A stretch of 38,487 nucleotides of DNA from Pseudomonadota bacterium (GCA_963205335.1 CAUJIM010000060.1:1-38487); one strand, 5' to 3'; positions 16,436-25,440 are shown, counted from the stretch's first letter. The notes: generated by a model from the letters alone, not told the origin. Numbers and translations: made by a program.

Positions 16436-17995
16436 ATGCAGTGGGATGTGATCGTCGTGGGTGCCGGCCACAATGGCCTGGCGGCAGCGGTGCACCTGTC
16501 GGCCAAGGGCTGGAAGGTGCTGGTGCTGGAGCAGGCCGCCGTCGCCGGCGGCGCGGTCAAGACGGCGGAGGTGACGCTGCCGGGTTTTCGCCACGACCTG
16601 TGCGCGATGAACCTGAGTATGTTCGCCGGTTCGCCCTTTCATGCGGCCTACAAGGCGCGGCTCGAAGCCGCGGGCCTGGCGCTGCTGCCGGTCACGCACA
16701 GCTTCTCCTCGGTGCTCGAAGATGGCGGCTGGCTGGGCGTGGACACCGATCTGGAGTCCACCGCCGCGCGCATCGCTGCGCGCAGCACGGCCGATGCGCA
16801 GACCTGGAAGCGCATGGCCGGGGAGTTCGGCGCCGACGCGCCGCACCTGTTCGGCCTGCTCGGGACACCCGTGCCTTCGTGGGCCATGGCGCGGGTGCTG
16901 TGGAAGGCCTGGCGCGCCAAGGGTCTGCCGTGGTGCATGGAGACGGTGCGCCTGCTGCAGTCGAGCCCGCGCAACTGGCTGGGCGCGCGCTTCGAGGACG
17001 ACGGCGTGCGCGCGCTGATGGCCGCCTGGGGGATGCATCTGGACTTCGGCCCCGACGTGGCCGGGGGCGCGCTGTTCCCCTACCTCGAATCCATGGCCAA
17101 CCAGTGCTTCGGCATGGCGCTGGGCCGCGGCGGCGCCGACACCATCGTCCGTGCCATGGTGCGCTGCATCGAGCAGGCCGGCGGCGAGGTGCGCACGGGC
17201 AGCCCCGTGGCCCGCGTCCGCACGGATGCGGGGCGCGCCCAGGGGGTGACGCTGGCCGACGGCACGCAGATCGATGCCCGCCGCGCCGTGATCGCCAACG
17301 TGCACCCCAGGCTGCTCTACGGCCGGCTGCTGGGGCAGGCCGAGCCGCTGCCGGCGCCGGCCCGGCTGCGGCCGGGGCCGGGCACCATGATGATCCACCT
17401 GGCGCTCGACGCGCTGCCCGCGTGGCGCGCCGGTGCCGAGCTGCAGCGCTTCGCCTACGTGCACGTCGCCCCTTCGCTCGACCAGATGGCGCGCACCTAC
17501 CGCGAGGCCATGGCCGGGCTGCTGCCCGCCGAGCCGGTGCTGGTGGTGGGGCAGCCGACGGTGGTCGATCCGTCGCGCGCGCCCGAGGGCAGGCACGTGC
17601 TCTGGGTGCAGGTGCGCGTGCTGCCGGCCGAGGTCAAGGGCGATGCCGCCGGGCAGCTGGTGGCGGGCTCGTGGGACGCGCTCAAGGAAGCCTACGCCGA
17701 CCGCGCGCTGGCGCTGCTGGAGCGCCACGCGCCGGGGCTGGGCGCCCGCATCCTGGGGCGGCACGTGGTGTCGCCGCTCGACCTGGAGCGCGACAACCCC
17801 AACCTCATTGGCGGCGACAGCCTCTCGGGCAGCCACCATCCGGACCAGTTCTTCCTGTTCCGCCCGGCCTTCGGCCATTCGCGCTGGAAGACGACGATCG
17901 CTGGGCTCTACATGGTGGGCGCATCCACCTGGCCGGGCGCGGGCACGGGCGCGGGATCGGGCTTCATGCTGGCCAAGGAATTGGCGGGTGGCTGA
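16436..17995 (+). CDS. Phytoene dehydrogenase-like FAD/NAD(P)-dependent oxidoreductase
   Basis: A 519-residue flavoprotein of the CrtI/PYROXD2 group (COG1233). The N-terminal dinucleotide-binding motif is VIVVGAGHNGLAAAVHLSAKG (GxGxxG at 9-14) with the acidic strand end VLVLEQ. A C-terminal FAD-binding motif GLYMVGASTWPGAGTGAGSGFML also fits. The start MQWDVIVVG places the nucleotide fold directly at the N-terminus as usual. There is no carotenoid pathway nearby, so desaturase activity on phytoene is not implied; the substrate is unknown. It stands alone on the plus strand, with the ABC operon converging 12 bp away. Confidence 0.9.
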   Translation: MQWDVIVVGAGHNGLAAAVHLSAKGWKVLVLEQAAVAGGAVKTAEVTLPGFRHDLCAMNLSMFAGSPFHAAYKARLEAAGLALLPVTHSFSSVLEDGGWLGVDTDLESTAARIAARSTADAQTWKRMAGEFGADAPHLFGLLGTPVPSWAMARVLWKAWRAKGLPWCMETVRLLQSSPRNWLGARFEDDGVRALMAAWGMHLDFGPDVAGGALFPYLESMANQCFGMALGRGGADTIVRAMVRCIEQAGGEVRTGSPVARVRTDAGRAQGVTLADGTQIDARRAVIANVHPRLLYGRLLGQAEPLPAPARLRPGPGTMMIHLALDALPAWRAGAELQRFAYVHVAPSLDQMARTYREAMAGLLPAEPVLVVGQPTVVDPSRAPEGRHVLWVQVRVLPAEVKGDAAGQLVAGSWDALKEAYADRALALLERHAPGLGARILGRHVVSPLDLERDNPNLIGGDSLSGSHHPDQFFLFRPAFGHSRWKTTIAGLYMVGASTWPGAGTGAGSGFMLAKELAGG

Positions 17996-18007
17996 GTGCG
18001 CCCCCGG

Positions 18008-18853
18008 CTACTCCCCGGCTTCGGCCGGTTCTTCCTGGTCGAGCCAGCCGGGCTCGGGCACCGGCAGCGGGATCGCATCGAGCAGCGCCCGTGTGTAGGC
18101 CTCGCGCGGCCGGGCGAACAGCTCGGCGGAGGCGCCGCGCTCGACCACCTTGCCCTGGCGCAGGATCAGGATCTCGTCGCACAGGCTGCGCACCAGCGAC
18201 AGGTCGTGGCTGATGAAGATCAGCGCCAGGCCGGTGTCGCGGCGCAGTTCGTCGAGCAGCGCGACGATGCGCGCCTGCGCCGAGACGTCCAGCCCCGAAG
18301 TCACTTCGTCGGCGATCAGTGCCGCGGGCTCCAGCGCCAGCGCGCGCGCGATGCCCACGCGCTGGCGCTGGCCGCCCGAGAGTTCGTGTGGCCAGCGCTG
18401 CGCCAGGTGCGGCGCCAGGCCCACGCGCTCGAGCAGCTCGCCGGCGCGGCGCGCCTCGTCGCCCCGGCCCTGGAGGCGCCCGAGCGCGCGCAGCGGCTGC
18501 GTGATGCTCGCGCCCACCCGGCGGCGCGGGTTGAGCGAGGACATCGGGTCCTGGAACACCAGTTGCACGCGCGCACGGTAGGCCAGCAGCTCGGCGGCGC
18601 TGAAATCGCGCACCGCCCGGCCCTCGAACAGCACGTCGCCCGACTGCGGCGGCGCCAGCCAGGTGAGCACGCGCGCGAGCGTCGACTTGCCGCTGCCCGA
18701 CTCGCCGATCACGCCCAGCGCCGCGCCGCGCGCCAGCGTGAAGCCCACGTCGTCGAGGATGGTTTTCATCGGTGCCGGGCCGAACGCGGGCTTGCGCGCC
18801 ATGTCGGGCAGCGCCAGCCGGATCGCGCGGGCTTGCAGCAGTATTTCGTTCAC
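18008..18853 (-). CDS. Peptide-type ABC transporter ATP-binding protein (DppF/OppF-like)
   Basis: The second ATPase of an oligopeptide/nickel-type importer, 281 residues. Walker A GESGSGKST (50-58), Q-loop in VFQDPMSSLNPRRRVG (99-113), signature ELSGGQRQRVGIARAL (157-172) and Walker B AALIADEVTSGLD (177-189) are all intact. The start is GTG 18853, preceded by GGAGG, which lies at the edge of a short repeat. It is the last gene of the five-gene operon that begins at 23362. The transported substrate cannot be read from the ATPase. Confidence 0.95.
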   Translation of the reverse strand: MNEILLQARAIRLALPDMARKPAFGPAPMKTILDDVGFTLARGAALGVIGESGSGKSTLARVLTWLAPPQSGDVLFEGRAVRDFSAAELLAYRARVQLVFQDPMSSLNPRRRVGASITQPLRALGRLQGRGDEARRAGELLERVGLAPHLAQRWPHELSGGQRQRVGIARALALEPAALIADEVTSGLDVSAQARIVALLDELRRDTGLALIFISHDLSLVRSLCDEILILRQGKVVERGASAELFARPREAYTRALLDAIPLPVPEPGWLDQEEPAEAGE

Positions 18854-18873
18854 TGGATAACCTCCGTGCGTCC

Positions 18874-18904
18874 CACTGCGGTGCGAGCCCCCTTCGGAGC
18901 GGCC
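18874..18904. repeat. 31-bp repeat, copy A (between ABC ATPase genes)
   Basis: Identical over 31 bp to 20719-20749. Read on the minus strand, the stop of the upstream ATPase gene (TGA, 18917-18915) begins GAGCCCCC, which pairs with GGGGGCTC inside the repeat (8 bp), so a hairpin forms in the intergenic RNA. The GGAGG ribosome site of the next gene lies just past it. Confidence 0.8.
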
Positions 18905-18914
18905 GGGCGGGGGC

Positions 18915-19811
18915 TCATGCCGGTGCCGCCCGTCGGCGGTCGTAGTCGCGCGCTTCGGCGTCGAGCCGGTCGATCAGCTCGTCGGCCACCGGCACCAGCA
19001 CCGCGTCGGGGCGGTCGAAGCGTGGCGTCGCGGCCAGCAGCGCGCGGGTGTATTCGTGGCGCGGCGCGGCGTAGACCTGCTCGACCGTGCCGTCCTCGAG
19101 GATGCGCCCGCCGTGGATCACCGACAGGCTGTGGCACAGCTTGGCCACCACGCCCAGGTCGTGCGTGACCAGCAGCACGCCCTGGCCTTCGCCCGCCAGG
19201 CGGTGGATCAGGCGCAGCACCTGTTTTTGCACCGTCACGTCGAGCGCGGTGGTCGGTTCGTCGCAGATGATCAGGCGCGGCCTGCAGGCCCATGCCATGG
19301 TGATGACCACGCGCTGGCGCATGCCGCCGGAGAGCTCGTGCGGGTACAGCCGCAGCACGCGCGCGGGCTCGCGCAGCTGCACCATCTCCAGCAGGCGGAT
19401 GCATTCGCGCTCGGCCTCGGCGCCCCTGAGGCCCCGGTGCAGGCGCAGCACGTCCATGATCTGGCTGCCGATGCGCCGCACCGGGTTGAGCGCGGTCAGC
19501 GGGTCCTGCAGCACCATGCTGACGCTGCTGCCGCGCAGCTGGCGCCAGCTCGATTCGCCGTAGCGCGTGACCTCCTCGCCATCGAGCACGATGCGCCCCT
19601 GCGTGATCACGCCGCCGGCGGGCAGCAGGCCGGTGGCGGCCTTGGTCACCATCGACTTGCCGCCGCCCGACTCGCCCACCAGCGCATGCACGCGCCCGGC
19701 GGTCACCGTCAGGTTGACGCCGCGCAGGATGGGCGCGGCGTAGCCCGCCTTGCGGATCTCGACGTGCAGATCCTCGATGCGCAGGACGACGTCTTGTCGC
19801 GTGCCCGTCAC
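18915..19811 (-). CDS. Peptide-type ABC transporter ATP-binding protein (DppD/OppD-like)
   Basis: The first ATPase of the importer, 298 residues. Walker A GESGGGKS (46-53), Q-loop VLQDPLTALNPVRRIG, signature ELSGGMRQRVVITMA and Walker B RLIICDEPTTALD are present. The C-terminal part ending in ALLAATPRFDRPD is typical of OppD/DppD proteins. The start is GTG 19811, overlapping the permease stop by GTGA; the frame remains open further upstream, but that sequence belongs to the permease gene. It works with the other ATPase as a heterodimer on the cytoplasmic face. Confidence 0.95.
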   Translation of the reverse strand: MTGTRQDVVLRIEDLHVEIRKAGYAAPILRGVNLTVTAGRVHALVGESGGGKSMVTKAATGLLPAGGVITQGRIVLDGEEVTRYGESSWRQLRGSSVSMVLQDPLTALNPVRRIGSQIMDVLRLHRGLRGAEAERECIRLLEMVQLREPARVLRLYPHELSGGMRQRVVITMAWACRPRLIICDEPTTALDVTVQKQVLRLIHRLAGEGQGVLLVTHDLGVVAKLCHSLSVIHGGRILEDGTVEQVYAAPRHEYTRALLAATPRFDRPDAVLVPVADELIDRLDAEARDYDRRRAAPA

Positions 19812-20698
19812 CGCTGCACCACCGGATCGAGTTCGCGCCGCAGCCCGTCGCCGAGCGCGTTGAGCCCGAGCACCACGACCATCATCGCCGCCGTCGGCAG
19901 CAGCATCAGCCAGGGGGCCTGGTGCACGTACAGGCGGCCTTCGCCGATCATGCCGCCCCAGGTGGACGCGCCCGAGGCCACCGACAGGCCGACGAAGCTC
20001 AGCATGGCCTCGACCACGATGGCCACGCCCATCTCCAGCGTCACCAGCGTCATCAGGAGCGGCGCCACGTTGGGCAGCACCTCCGACGCCAGGATGCGCC
20101 AGGGCGACAGGCCCAGCATGCGGGCGGCGGTGACGTAGTCGAGCGCGCGCTGCGCCTGCGTCTCGGCGCGCACCACGCGGCAAAAGCGGGTCCAGTCGAC
20201 CACCGCGATGGCGACGACCACCGACACCAGGCCGGTGCCGATCACCGACACTAGCACGATCGCCAGCAGCACCGGCGGAAAGGACATCCAGACGTCGACG
20301 GCGCGCGAGATCAGCGCGTCCACGCGCCCGCCGAAAAACCCGGCGATGGCCCCCAGCACCGTGCCGACCACGGCCGAGAGCAGCGCTGCCGCCAGCGCCA
20401 CGATCAGCGCCGTGCGCGCGCCGAAGATCAGCCGCGAGAGCACGTCGCGGCCGAGGTTGTCGGTGCCCAGCCAGTGGCGCGCCGCGTCGGGTTCGGCGGA
20501 CGCGTCGGCGCTGGCGCCGCCGAACAGCGCGGGCGTCCCCATGGTTTCCATCAGGTCCTGGTCCTGCGGATCCATCGGCGCGATCCACGGCGCGAACAGC
20601 GCCATGGTCAGCAGCACCAGCAGGATCGCGCCGCCCAGCAGCACGCGCGGGTTGCGCAGCAGCCGCCGGCCGAGCGGGACGACGCGGCGATCGCTCAT
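19808..20698 (-). CDS. Peptide-type ABC transporter permease (DppC/OppC-like)
   Basis: Inner-membrane permease of 296 residues. It opens with a basic segment RRLLRNPRVLLGG and a first helix AILLVLLTMALFAPWIAP, then a periplasmic loop with HWLGTDNLGRDVLSRLI, a hallmark of the DppC group. About five more helices and a cytoplasmic loop with EVLPNVAPLLM (the EAA motif that contacts the ATPases) follow. The start MSDRRVVPL was chosen over an upstream Met because GGAGG precedes it and the repeat copy B ends upstream. Confidence 0.95.
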   Translation of the reverse strand: MSDRRVVPLGRRLLRNPRVLLGGAILLVLLTMALFAPWIAPMDPQDQDLMETMGTPALFGGASADASAEPDAARHWLGTDNLGRDVLSRLIFGARTALIVALAAALLSAVVGTVLGAIAGFFGGRVDALISRAVDVWMSFPPVLLAIVLVSVIGTGLVSVVVAIAVVDWTRFCRVVRAETQAQRALDYVTAARMLGLSPWRILASEVLPNVAPLLMTLVTLEMGVAIVVEAMLSFVGLSVASGASTWGGMIGEGRLYVHQAPWLMLLPTAAMMVVVLGLNALGDGLRRELDPVVQR

Positions 20699-20718
20699 GG
20701 AGTGGCCTCCGCGCTTCG

Positions 20719-20749
20719 CACTGCGGTGCGAGCCCCCTTCGGAGCGGCC
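20719..20749. repeat. 31-bp repeat, copy B (between ABC permease genes)
   Basis: Identical over 31 bp to 18874-18904. It lies at the same relative place: just after the stop codon of the upstream gene (20765-20763) and just before the GGAGG site and start of the next gene. The inverted repeat with the stop-codon region is less perfect than in copy A. Confidence 0.8.
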
Positions 20750-20762
20750 AGCAGGCGGGAGC

Positions 20763-21776
20763 TCATGCGGCACCGCCCCTCAGGCGCGGGTTGAGTGCGA
20801 CGACGAGCACGTCCACCAGCAGGTTGATCGCGATGAACAGCACGGCGAAGGTCAGCACGATGGCCTGGATCAGCGGCAGATCGCGCCCGACCACCGCGGT
20901 GATGGCCAGGTTGCCCAGGCCGGGATAGCTGAACATGCGCTCGATCAGCACCGTGCCGCCGAGCAGGAAGGCGAACTGCACCGCCGACAGCGACAGCGTG
21001 GGCGTGATGGCGTTGGGCAGCGCCTCGGCCAGCAGCACGCGCGTGCCCGACAGGCCCTTCAGGCGTGCCAGCATCACGTAGTCGCTCGCCAGCGCCTCCT
21101 GCATCGAGGCCTTGAGCACGCGCGCGATCATCGCCGCCACCGGCAGCGCCAGCGCCAGCGCGGGCGCGATCAGGTGCGTCAGCAGCGAGCCCAGAACCTC
21201 GCCGCGAAAATGCACCAGCGCCGACAGCAGCACGAAGCCGGTGCCGGCCTGCTCGCTGAGCGCCGGGTCGAGCCGGCCGGAAATCGGCAGCCAGGGCAGC
21301 AGCACGCCGAACAGCAGGATGAACACCAGGCCCCAGAGAAAGTCGGGAATCGCCTGCACCATGGCGGCGACGGTGTCGATGCCGGTGGACAGCCAGCGGC
21401 CATGACGGGCGGCGGAAACGATGCCCGCCACGCCGCCCAGGATCGCCGCGATCAGCATGGCGATGATCCCCAGCTCGAGCGTGGCCGCCAGCTTGTCGCC
21501 GATCAGGCCCATCACGTCCTGCTTGAAGACGATGGAGGTGCCCAGGTGGCCCTGCAGCGCCTGCCCGAGCCAGATCACGAACTGCTCGGCGATGCCCTTG
21601 TCCAGCCCGTAGAAGGCGCGCAGGCGGGCGATGTCGTCGCTGCCGGCGCCCGGCGGGATCATCATCGCCACCGGGTCGCCGGGCACGACGCGCATGAGCA
21701 CGAACACCACCACCGCCACGCCCAGCAGCGTGGGCACGGCCAGCAGCAGCCTGCGCAGCAGGGCCAGCGGGTGCAT
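20763..21776 (-). CDS. Peptide-type ABC transporter permease (DppB/OppB-like)
   Basis: Inner-membrane permease of 337 residues with the family start LLRRLLLAVPTLLGVAVVVFVLMRVVPGDP. Six hydrophobic helices are visible, and the EAA loop reads LAEALPNAITPTL. A long periplasmic loop follows helix 1, as in DppB. It starts 27 bp after the binding-protein gene and is followed by the DppC-like gene with a 31-bp repeat between them. Together with that gene it forms the membrane channel. Confidence 0.96.
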   Translation of the reverse strand: MHPLALLRRLLLAVPTLLGVAVVVFVLMRVVPGDPVAMMIPPGAGSDDIARLRAFYGLDKGIAEQFVIWLGQALQGHLGTSIVFKQDVMGLIGDKLAATLELGIIAMLIAAILGGVAGIVSAARHGRWLSTGIDTVAAMVQAIPDFLWGLVFILLFGVLLPWLPISGRLDPALSEQAGTGFVLLSALVHFRGEVLGSLLTHLIAPALALALPVAAMIARVLKASMQEALASDYVMLARLKGLSGTRVLLAEALPNAITPTLSLSAVQFAFLLGGTVLIERMFSYPGLGNLAITAVVGRDLPLIQAIVLTFAVLFIAINLLVDVLVVALNPRLRGGAA

Positions 21777-21802
21777 TCAGCAGCGCGGCAGAGCCAGACG
21801 CC

Positions 21803-23362
21803 TCAGCCCTTCTTCACCGCCTGCGGCAGCACGAAGCCCGCGCCGTGCGGCGTGAACTTCAGGCCCTTGCGGAACACCACGGTCTGGTAGTACTGGAACA
21901 GCGGGATCACCAGCGCGTGCTCGGCGATGTAGCGGCTGGCCTTCTTGTAGCCGGCGATGCGCTTGGCCTCGTCCTTCTCGCCCCACAGCGGGCCGATCAG
22001 ATCGTCCACGTCCTTGGTCTTCCAGGCCGAATGCGGCGAGTAGCTGAACATGGCGAAGCCGGTGGAGGTGGAGGGGTCGCCGATCGCGTTGCCCCAGTTG
22101 TAGAAGGCGGCGGGGGCCAGCTTGTGCTGGGCGCGCAGCTCGAAGTGCTTGGCGATCTCGTAGACCTCCAGTTCGGCATCCACGCCGATGGTGCGCCACA
22201 TGCCGACGATGGCCTGCATCACCTCGTAGTCCTTGGGCTTGAAGCCGCGCGTGGTCTGCACGCGGAACTTCAGCGGCTTGTCCTTGGACCAGCCCGCCTC
22301 CTTCATCAGCGCCGCCGCCTTCTTCGGGTCGTAGGGCATCTTGATGGAGGCGTCGTAGGCCTCGTAGCCGGGGGCCTCCAGCGTGTCGATGGGGCGCGCC
22401 GCGCCGCGCAGCAGCTTGTCGACGATGGCCTTCTTGTTGATCGACATGGCCAGCGCCTGGCGCACGCGCTCGTCCAGCATGGGGTCGACGTTGGTCAGGA
22501 AGATCATGCCGATGTCGGTCACCGGCTCGTTGGTGCCGCCGAAGCCTTTTTTCTTCAGGCGGTCGAACTCCTCGAACGGGATCTCCAGCGTGAGGTCGGA
22601 GCGGCCGGACTCGACCTCCGCCACGCGCACCGAGGGGTCGGTGATGAACTTGATGATCACCGTCTGGAATTCCGGCTTGGCGCCGTAGTAGTCCTTGAAG
22701 GCCTTGAGCTTCATGTGCGAGCCCTGCACGAACTCCTCGACCATGTAGGGGCCGCTGCCCACGGGTTTCTTCTCGAAGCCCTCCTTGCCCGCCTTTTCGT
22801 AGTAGGCCTTGGGCAGCACGTAGCCGGTCAGGAAGGCCATCCACTTGAAGAAGGTGGGTTCGAACTCCTTCACGTCGGCCGTGACCTTGTTGCCTTCGGC
22901 CTTGATGTTGGCCACCTTGCCCCACATGAACTGGATCGGGTTGCCCGTGGCCTGGTCGCCCGCGCGCTGCAGCGACCACGCCACGTCCTCGGCCGTCACG
23001 GGGCTGCCGTCGTGCCACTTGGCGCCCTGGCGCACGGTCAGGCTGATCTTGGTCTTGTCGGCGTTCCAGCCCCATTCGGTGAGCAGGTCGCTCTTGAGGC
23101 TGAGGTTGGGGTTCTGGTCGATGTACTGCGAGAACACCGCCTTGTACAGCGACTGGATCGTGGGGTTGACCGCCGAGGGGCCGACGGTCGGGTCCCAGGA
23201 CGGCAGATCGACGTTGTAGGCGATGGTCAGCGTGTCGCTGGTCTGCGCCAGCACCTGCAGCGGGCCGCCGCTGCCCAGCGCCGCGAGCGCCAGGCCCGAG
23301 GTCTTGATGAAGGCGCGGCGGCTGGCGGCGTGCGTGTCGCGCTCGGAATGGGGCTGATTCAT
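21803..23362 (-). CDS. ABC transporter substrate-binding protein (peptide/nickel family 5), Tat-type signal
   Basis: Periplasmic solute receptor of 519 residues, family SBP_bac_5. The signal is twin-arginine-like: SRRAFIKTSGLALAALGSGG at 14-33, followed by LQVLAQ as a likely cleavage region. The mature part starts TLTIAYNVDLPSWDPTVGP, and WHDGSPVTAEDVAWSLQR is a hallmark of the family. The start at 23362 has AAGGAGA just upstream; the frame extends further up without a better start. It is the first gene of the importer operon. The ligand is unknown: the family binds peptides, nickel, glutathione or opines. Confidence 0.95.
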   Translation of the reverse strand: MNQPHSERDTHAASRRAFIKTSGLALAALGSGGPLQVLAQTSDTLTIAYNVDLPSWDPTVGPSAVNPTIQSLYKAVFSQYIDQNPNLSLKSDLLTEWGWNADKTKISLTVRQGAKWHDGSPVTAEDVAWSLQRAGDQATGNPIQFMWGKVANIKAEGNKVTADVKEFEPTFFKWMAFLTGYVLPKAYYEKAGKEGFEKKPVGSGPYMVEEFVQGSHMKLKAFKDYYGAKPEFQTVIIKFITDPSVRVAEVESGRSDLTLEIPFEEFDRLKKKGFGGTNEPVTDIGMIFLTNVDPMLDERVRQALAMSINKKAIVDKLLRGAARPIDTLEAPGYEAYDASIKMPYDPKKAAALMKEAGWSKDKPLKFRVQTTRGFKPKDYEVMQAIVGMWRTIGVDAELEVYEIAKHFELRAQHKLAPAAFYNWGNAIGDPSTSTGFAMFSYSPHSAWKTKDVDDLIGPLWGEKDEAKRIAGYKKASRYIAEHALVIPLFQYYQTVVFRKGLKFTPHGAGFVLPQAVKKG

Positions 23363-23532
23363 GAGGTCTCCTTGCATGGGCGGATCCGTTCCGCCTGGTT
23401 TGTCTTTTCTGGCACGACCGGTCGCGTGCAGGTGCTCATTCTCCACCGGTTTGCGCGTTCATTGTGGGGCGGGCGCCGAACTCGGGCAATCCGTTTGCCG
23501 TCACGCCTTATCCACAATGCGCAAGCAAGAAT

Positions 23533-23551
23533 GGGTGAAAACCCTGGGATT
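23533..23551 (-). promoter_or_regulatory. AGGGTTT-type motif upstream of the ABC operon
   Basis: The minus strand reads CCCAGGGTTTTCACCC in the 188-bp gap between metW and the binding-protein gene. It resembles the elements before the molybdenum hydroxylase operon (CCCAGGGTTTTACCT) and the formate dehydrogenase operon (CCTAGGGTTTACCT). A regulatory role is inference. Confidence 0.3.
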
Positions 23552-24135
23552 CAGTCGTGCTCGAAGCGGAACACCGCCGTGCCCGCCAGCAGGTTCGGCC
23601 AGCGGCGCACCTCGCGCCCGCCTTCCAGGCCGAAGGCGTCGATGATGCGCAGCTGGTTGCGCCGGGCCAGCACCTCGAAATCCGTGTAGGTGCCGACGCG
23701 GATGTTGGGCGTGTCGTACCACTCGTAGGGCAGGCGCGAGGTGACCGGCATCCTGCCGCGCAGGATCGAGAGGCGGTTGGGCCAGTGCGCGAAGTTGGGG
23801 AAGGCGACGATGCCGCTCCTGCCCACGCGCGCCGTCTCGCGCAGCATCACCTCGGCGTTGCGCAGGTGCTGCAGCGTGTCGATCTGCAGCACCACGTCGA
23901 AACTGTTGTCGGCGAACATCGCCAGCCCTTCGTCGAGGTTGAGCTGGATCACGTTCACCCCCCGGCGCACGCAGGCGAGCACGTCGGCGTCGGCGATCTC
24001 GATGCCGTAGCCCGAGCAGCCCCTGCTGCGCTGCAGCATGTCGAGCAGCGCGCCGTCGCCGCAGCCGAGGTCGAGCACGCGGCTGCCCTCGGGCACGAGC
24101 CGGGCGATGGCTTGCATGGTGGCATGGTCGCTCAT
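23551..24135 (-). CDS. metW: Methionine biosynthesis protein MetW
   Basis: A 194-residue methyltransferase-fold protein. Motif I is [15 protein letters not shown] (20-34), and [27 protein letters not shown] and [21 protein letters not shown] are the conserved MetW segments. It is found beside metX in many proteobacteria and is thought to support homoserine acyltransfer in methionine synthesis; in some species it is reported to activate MetX. Its start overlaps the metX stop by ATGA, so the two are coupled, and the SAM-II element upstream of metX should control both. Confidence 0.96.
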   Translation of the reverse strand: MSDHATMQAIARLVPEGSRVLDLGCGDGALLDMLQRSRGCSGYGIEIADADVLACVRRGVNVIQLNLDEGLAMFADNSFDVVLQIDTLQHLRNAEVMLRETARVGRSGIVAFPNFAHWPNRLSILRGRMPVTSRLPYEWYDTPNIRVGTYTDFEVLARRNQLRIIDAFGLEGGREVRRWPNLLAGTAVFRFEHD

Positions 24136-25334
24136 TGCAGCTCCTTGGCGATGCCATCGAAATAAGAGCGCACCACGCTCATGTAGCGGGCGTCATCGAG
24201 CAAAAAGGCATCATGTCCGTGGGGTGCATCGATCTCGGCGTAGCTCACGTCGCGGCGGTTTTCCAGCAGCGCGTGCACCATCTCGCGCGAGCGCGCGGGG
24301 GCGAAGCGCCAGTCGGTGGTGAAGCTCACCAGCAGGAAGCGGGCGCGGGCCACCGCCAGGGCCTGCGCCAGGTTGCCGCCGTGCTGGCGCGCCGGGTCGA
24401 AGTAGTCGAGCGCGCGGGTGATGAGCAGGTAGGTGTTGGCGTCGAAATAGTCGCTGAACTTGTCGCCCTGGTAGCGCAGGTAGCTCTCGATCTGGAACTC
24501 CACGTCCTGCGTGCTGTACAGATATTCGCGCAGATCCGGCGCTGGGCCGCCCCGAGCCGGATCAGCCCCCTCGGGGGGCAGCGAACCATGCGCAGCGGGG
24601 AGCGTGGGGGCCTTGAGACTGCGGCCGAACTTGGCGTTCATCACGTCGTCCGACAGGTAGGTGATGTGGCCGATCATGCGTGCGATGCGCAGGCCGCGCT
24701 TGGGCACCACGCCGTGCTGGTAGTAGTGGCCGCCGTGGACGTCCGGGTCGGTCACGATGGCGCGGCGCGCCACCTCGTTGAAGGCGATGTTCTCCGCCGT
24801 CAGGTTGGGGGCGCTGGCCACCACCACGGCGTGGCGTGCGCGGTCGGGGTATTGCAGCGTCCACGACAGCGCCTGCATGCCGCCCAGGCTCCCGCCCATC
24901 ACGGCCGCGAGCTGCGCGATCCCGAGGCGGTCGAGCAGCAGCGCCTGCGCGTTGACCCAGTCTTCCACCGTCAGCACGGGAAAGTCGGCGCCGTAGACGC
25001 GGCCCGTGTCGGGGTTGACGTGCATCGGCCCGGTCGAGCCGAAGCAGGAGCCGGGGTTGTTGATGCCGATGACGAAGAAGCGGTCGGTGTCGACGCTCTT
25101 GCCCGGCCCGATCATGTTGTCCCACCAGCCCTCGCTCCTGGGTTGGCCCGCGTAGCTGCCTGCCACGTGGTGCGAGGCGTTGAGCGCGTGGCACACCAGC
25201 ACGGCGTTGCTCTTGTCGGCGTTGAGTGCGCCGTAGGTTTCGTAGGCGAGGTCGTAGCCGCGCAGCACCGCGCCCGAGGCGAGCGCGAGCGCCTCGGGGA
25301 AGTGCATGGACTGCGGCTGGGCAATGAGCGGCAT
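24132..25334 (-). CDS. metX: Homoserine O-acyltransferase MetX
   Basis: An alpha/beta-hydrolase-fold enzyme of 400 residues that acylates homoserine in methionine synthesis. The nucleophile motif is MGGSLGGMQ (Ser149), and the C-terminal [14 protein letters not shown] holds the catalytic His. Whether acetyl- or succinyl-CoA is used cannot be decided by eye. The start [12 protein letters not shown] fits the family N-terminus; an ATG 15 bp upstream lies inside the terminator stem. Residues about 241-268 ([20 protein letters not shown] and following) have no counterpart in the MetX proteins I know, where FGR is followed shortly by the [14 protein letters not shown] region. That extra segment coincides with a repeat at 24531-24614. 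Confidence 0.95.
   Translation of the reverse strand: MPLIAQPQSMHFPEALALASGAVLRGYDLAYETYGALNADKSNAVLVCHALNASHHVAGSYAGQPRSEGWWDNMIGPGKSVDTDRFFVIGINNPGSCFGSTGPMHVNPDTGRVYGADFPVLTVEDWVNAQALLLDRLGIAQLAAVMGGSLGGMQALSWTLQYPDRARHAVVVASAPNLTAENIAFNEVARRAIVTDPDVHGGHYYQHGVVPKRGLRIARMIGHITYLSDDVMNAKFGRSLKAPTLPAAHGSLPPEGADPARGGPAPDLREYLYSTQDVEFQIESYLRYQGDKFSDYFDANTYLLITRALDYFDPARQHGGNLAQALAVARARFLLVSFTTDWRFAPARSREMVHALLENRRDVSYAEIDAPHGHDAFLLDDARYMSVVRSYFDGIAKELQ
24531..24614 (-). repeat. GC-rich palindromic repeat in frame within metX
   Basis: The segment contains GCCCCCTCGGGGGGC, an inverted repeat, flanked by CCGCCCCGAGCC and AGCGGGGAGCGTGGGGGCC. I recognise this as a type common between genes in Comamonadaceae, from memory and not from a search. 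Here it adds about 28 Pro/Gly/Ala-rich residues to MetX without breaking the frame. Confidence 0.6.
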
Positions 25335-25369
25335 GAAAAAACCCGGCATCGCTAAAAAACGAGGCCGGG
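25335..25369 (-). terminator. Rho-independent terminator directly before the metX start
   Basis: On the minus strand CCCGGC pairs with GCCGGG across a loop that itself contains TTTTTT, and a TTTTTT run follows the stem. The run ends immediately before ATG 25334. Together with the SAM-II element upstream this looks like a transcription attenuator. It may also block ribosome access, because no ribosome site is seen between stem and start. Confidence 0.8.
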
Positions 25370-25390
25370 GGCTGCACGCTGATCGGTCAC

Positions 25391-25440
25391 GTCTTTAGCA
25401 GGATTTGTAAAGCGCCCGCAAGCGGTGCAAATCGGCGCGT
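25391..25440 (-). promoter_or_regulatory. Probable SAM-II (SAM_alpha) riboswitch
   Basis: The minus strand gives P1 GCGCC, then at once GATTTG, then the loop GCACCGCTTGCG, then P1' GGCGC, TTTA, CAAATC and GCTAAAG. GATTTG pairs with CAAATC to make an H-type pseudoknot, and the trailing GCTAAAG is the conserved SAM-II tail. It sits about 55 bp upstream of metX, whose pathway makes SAM. It is best known from alphaproteobacteria. Covariance scoring was not possible here. Confidence 0.82.
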
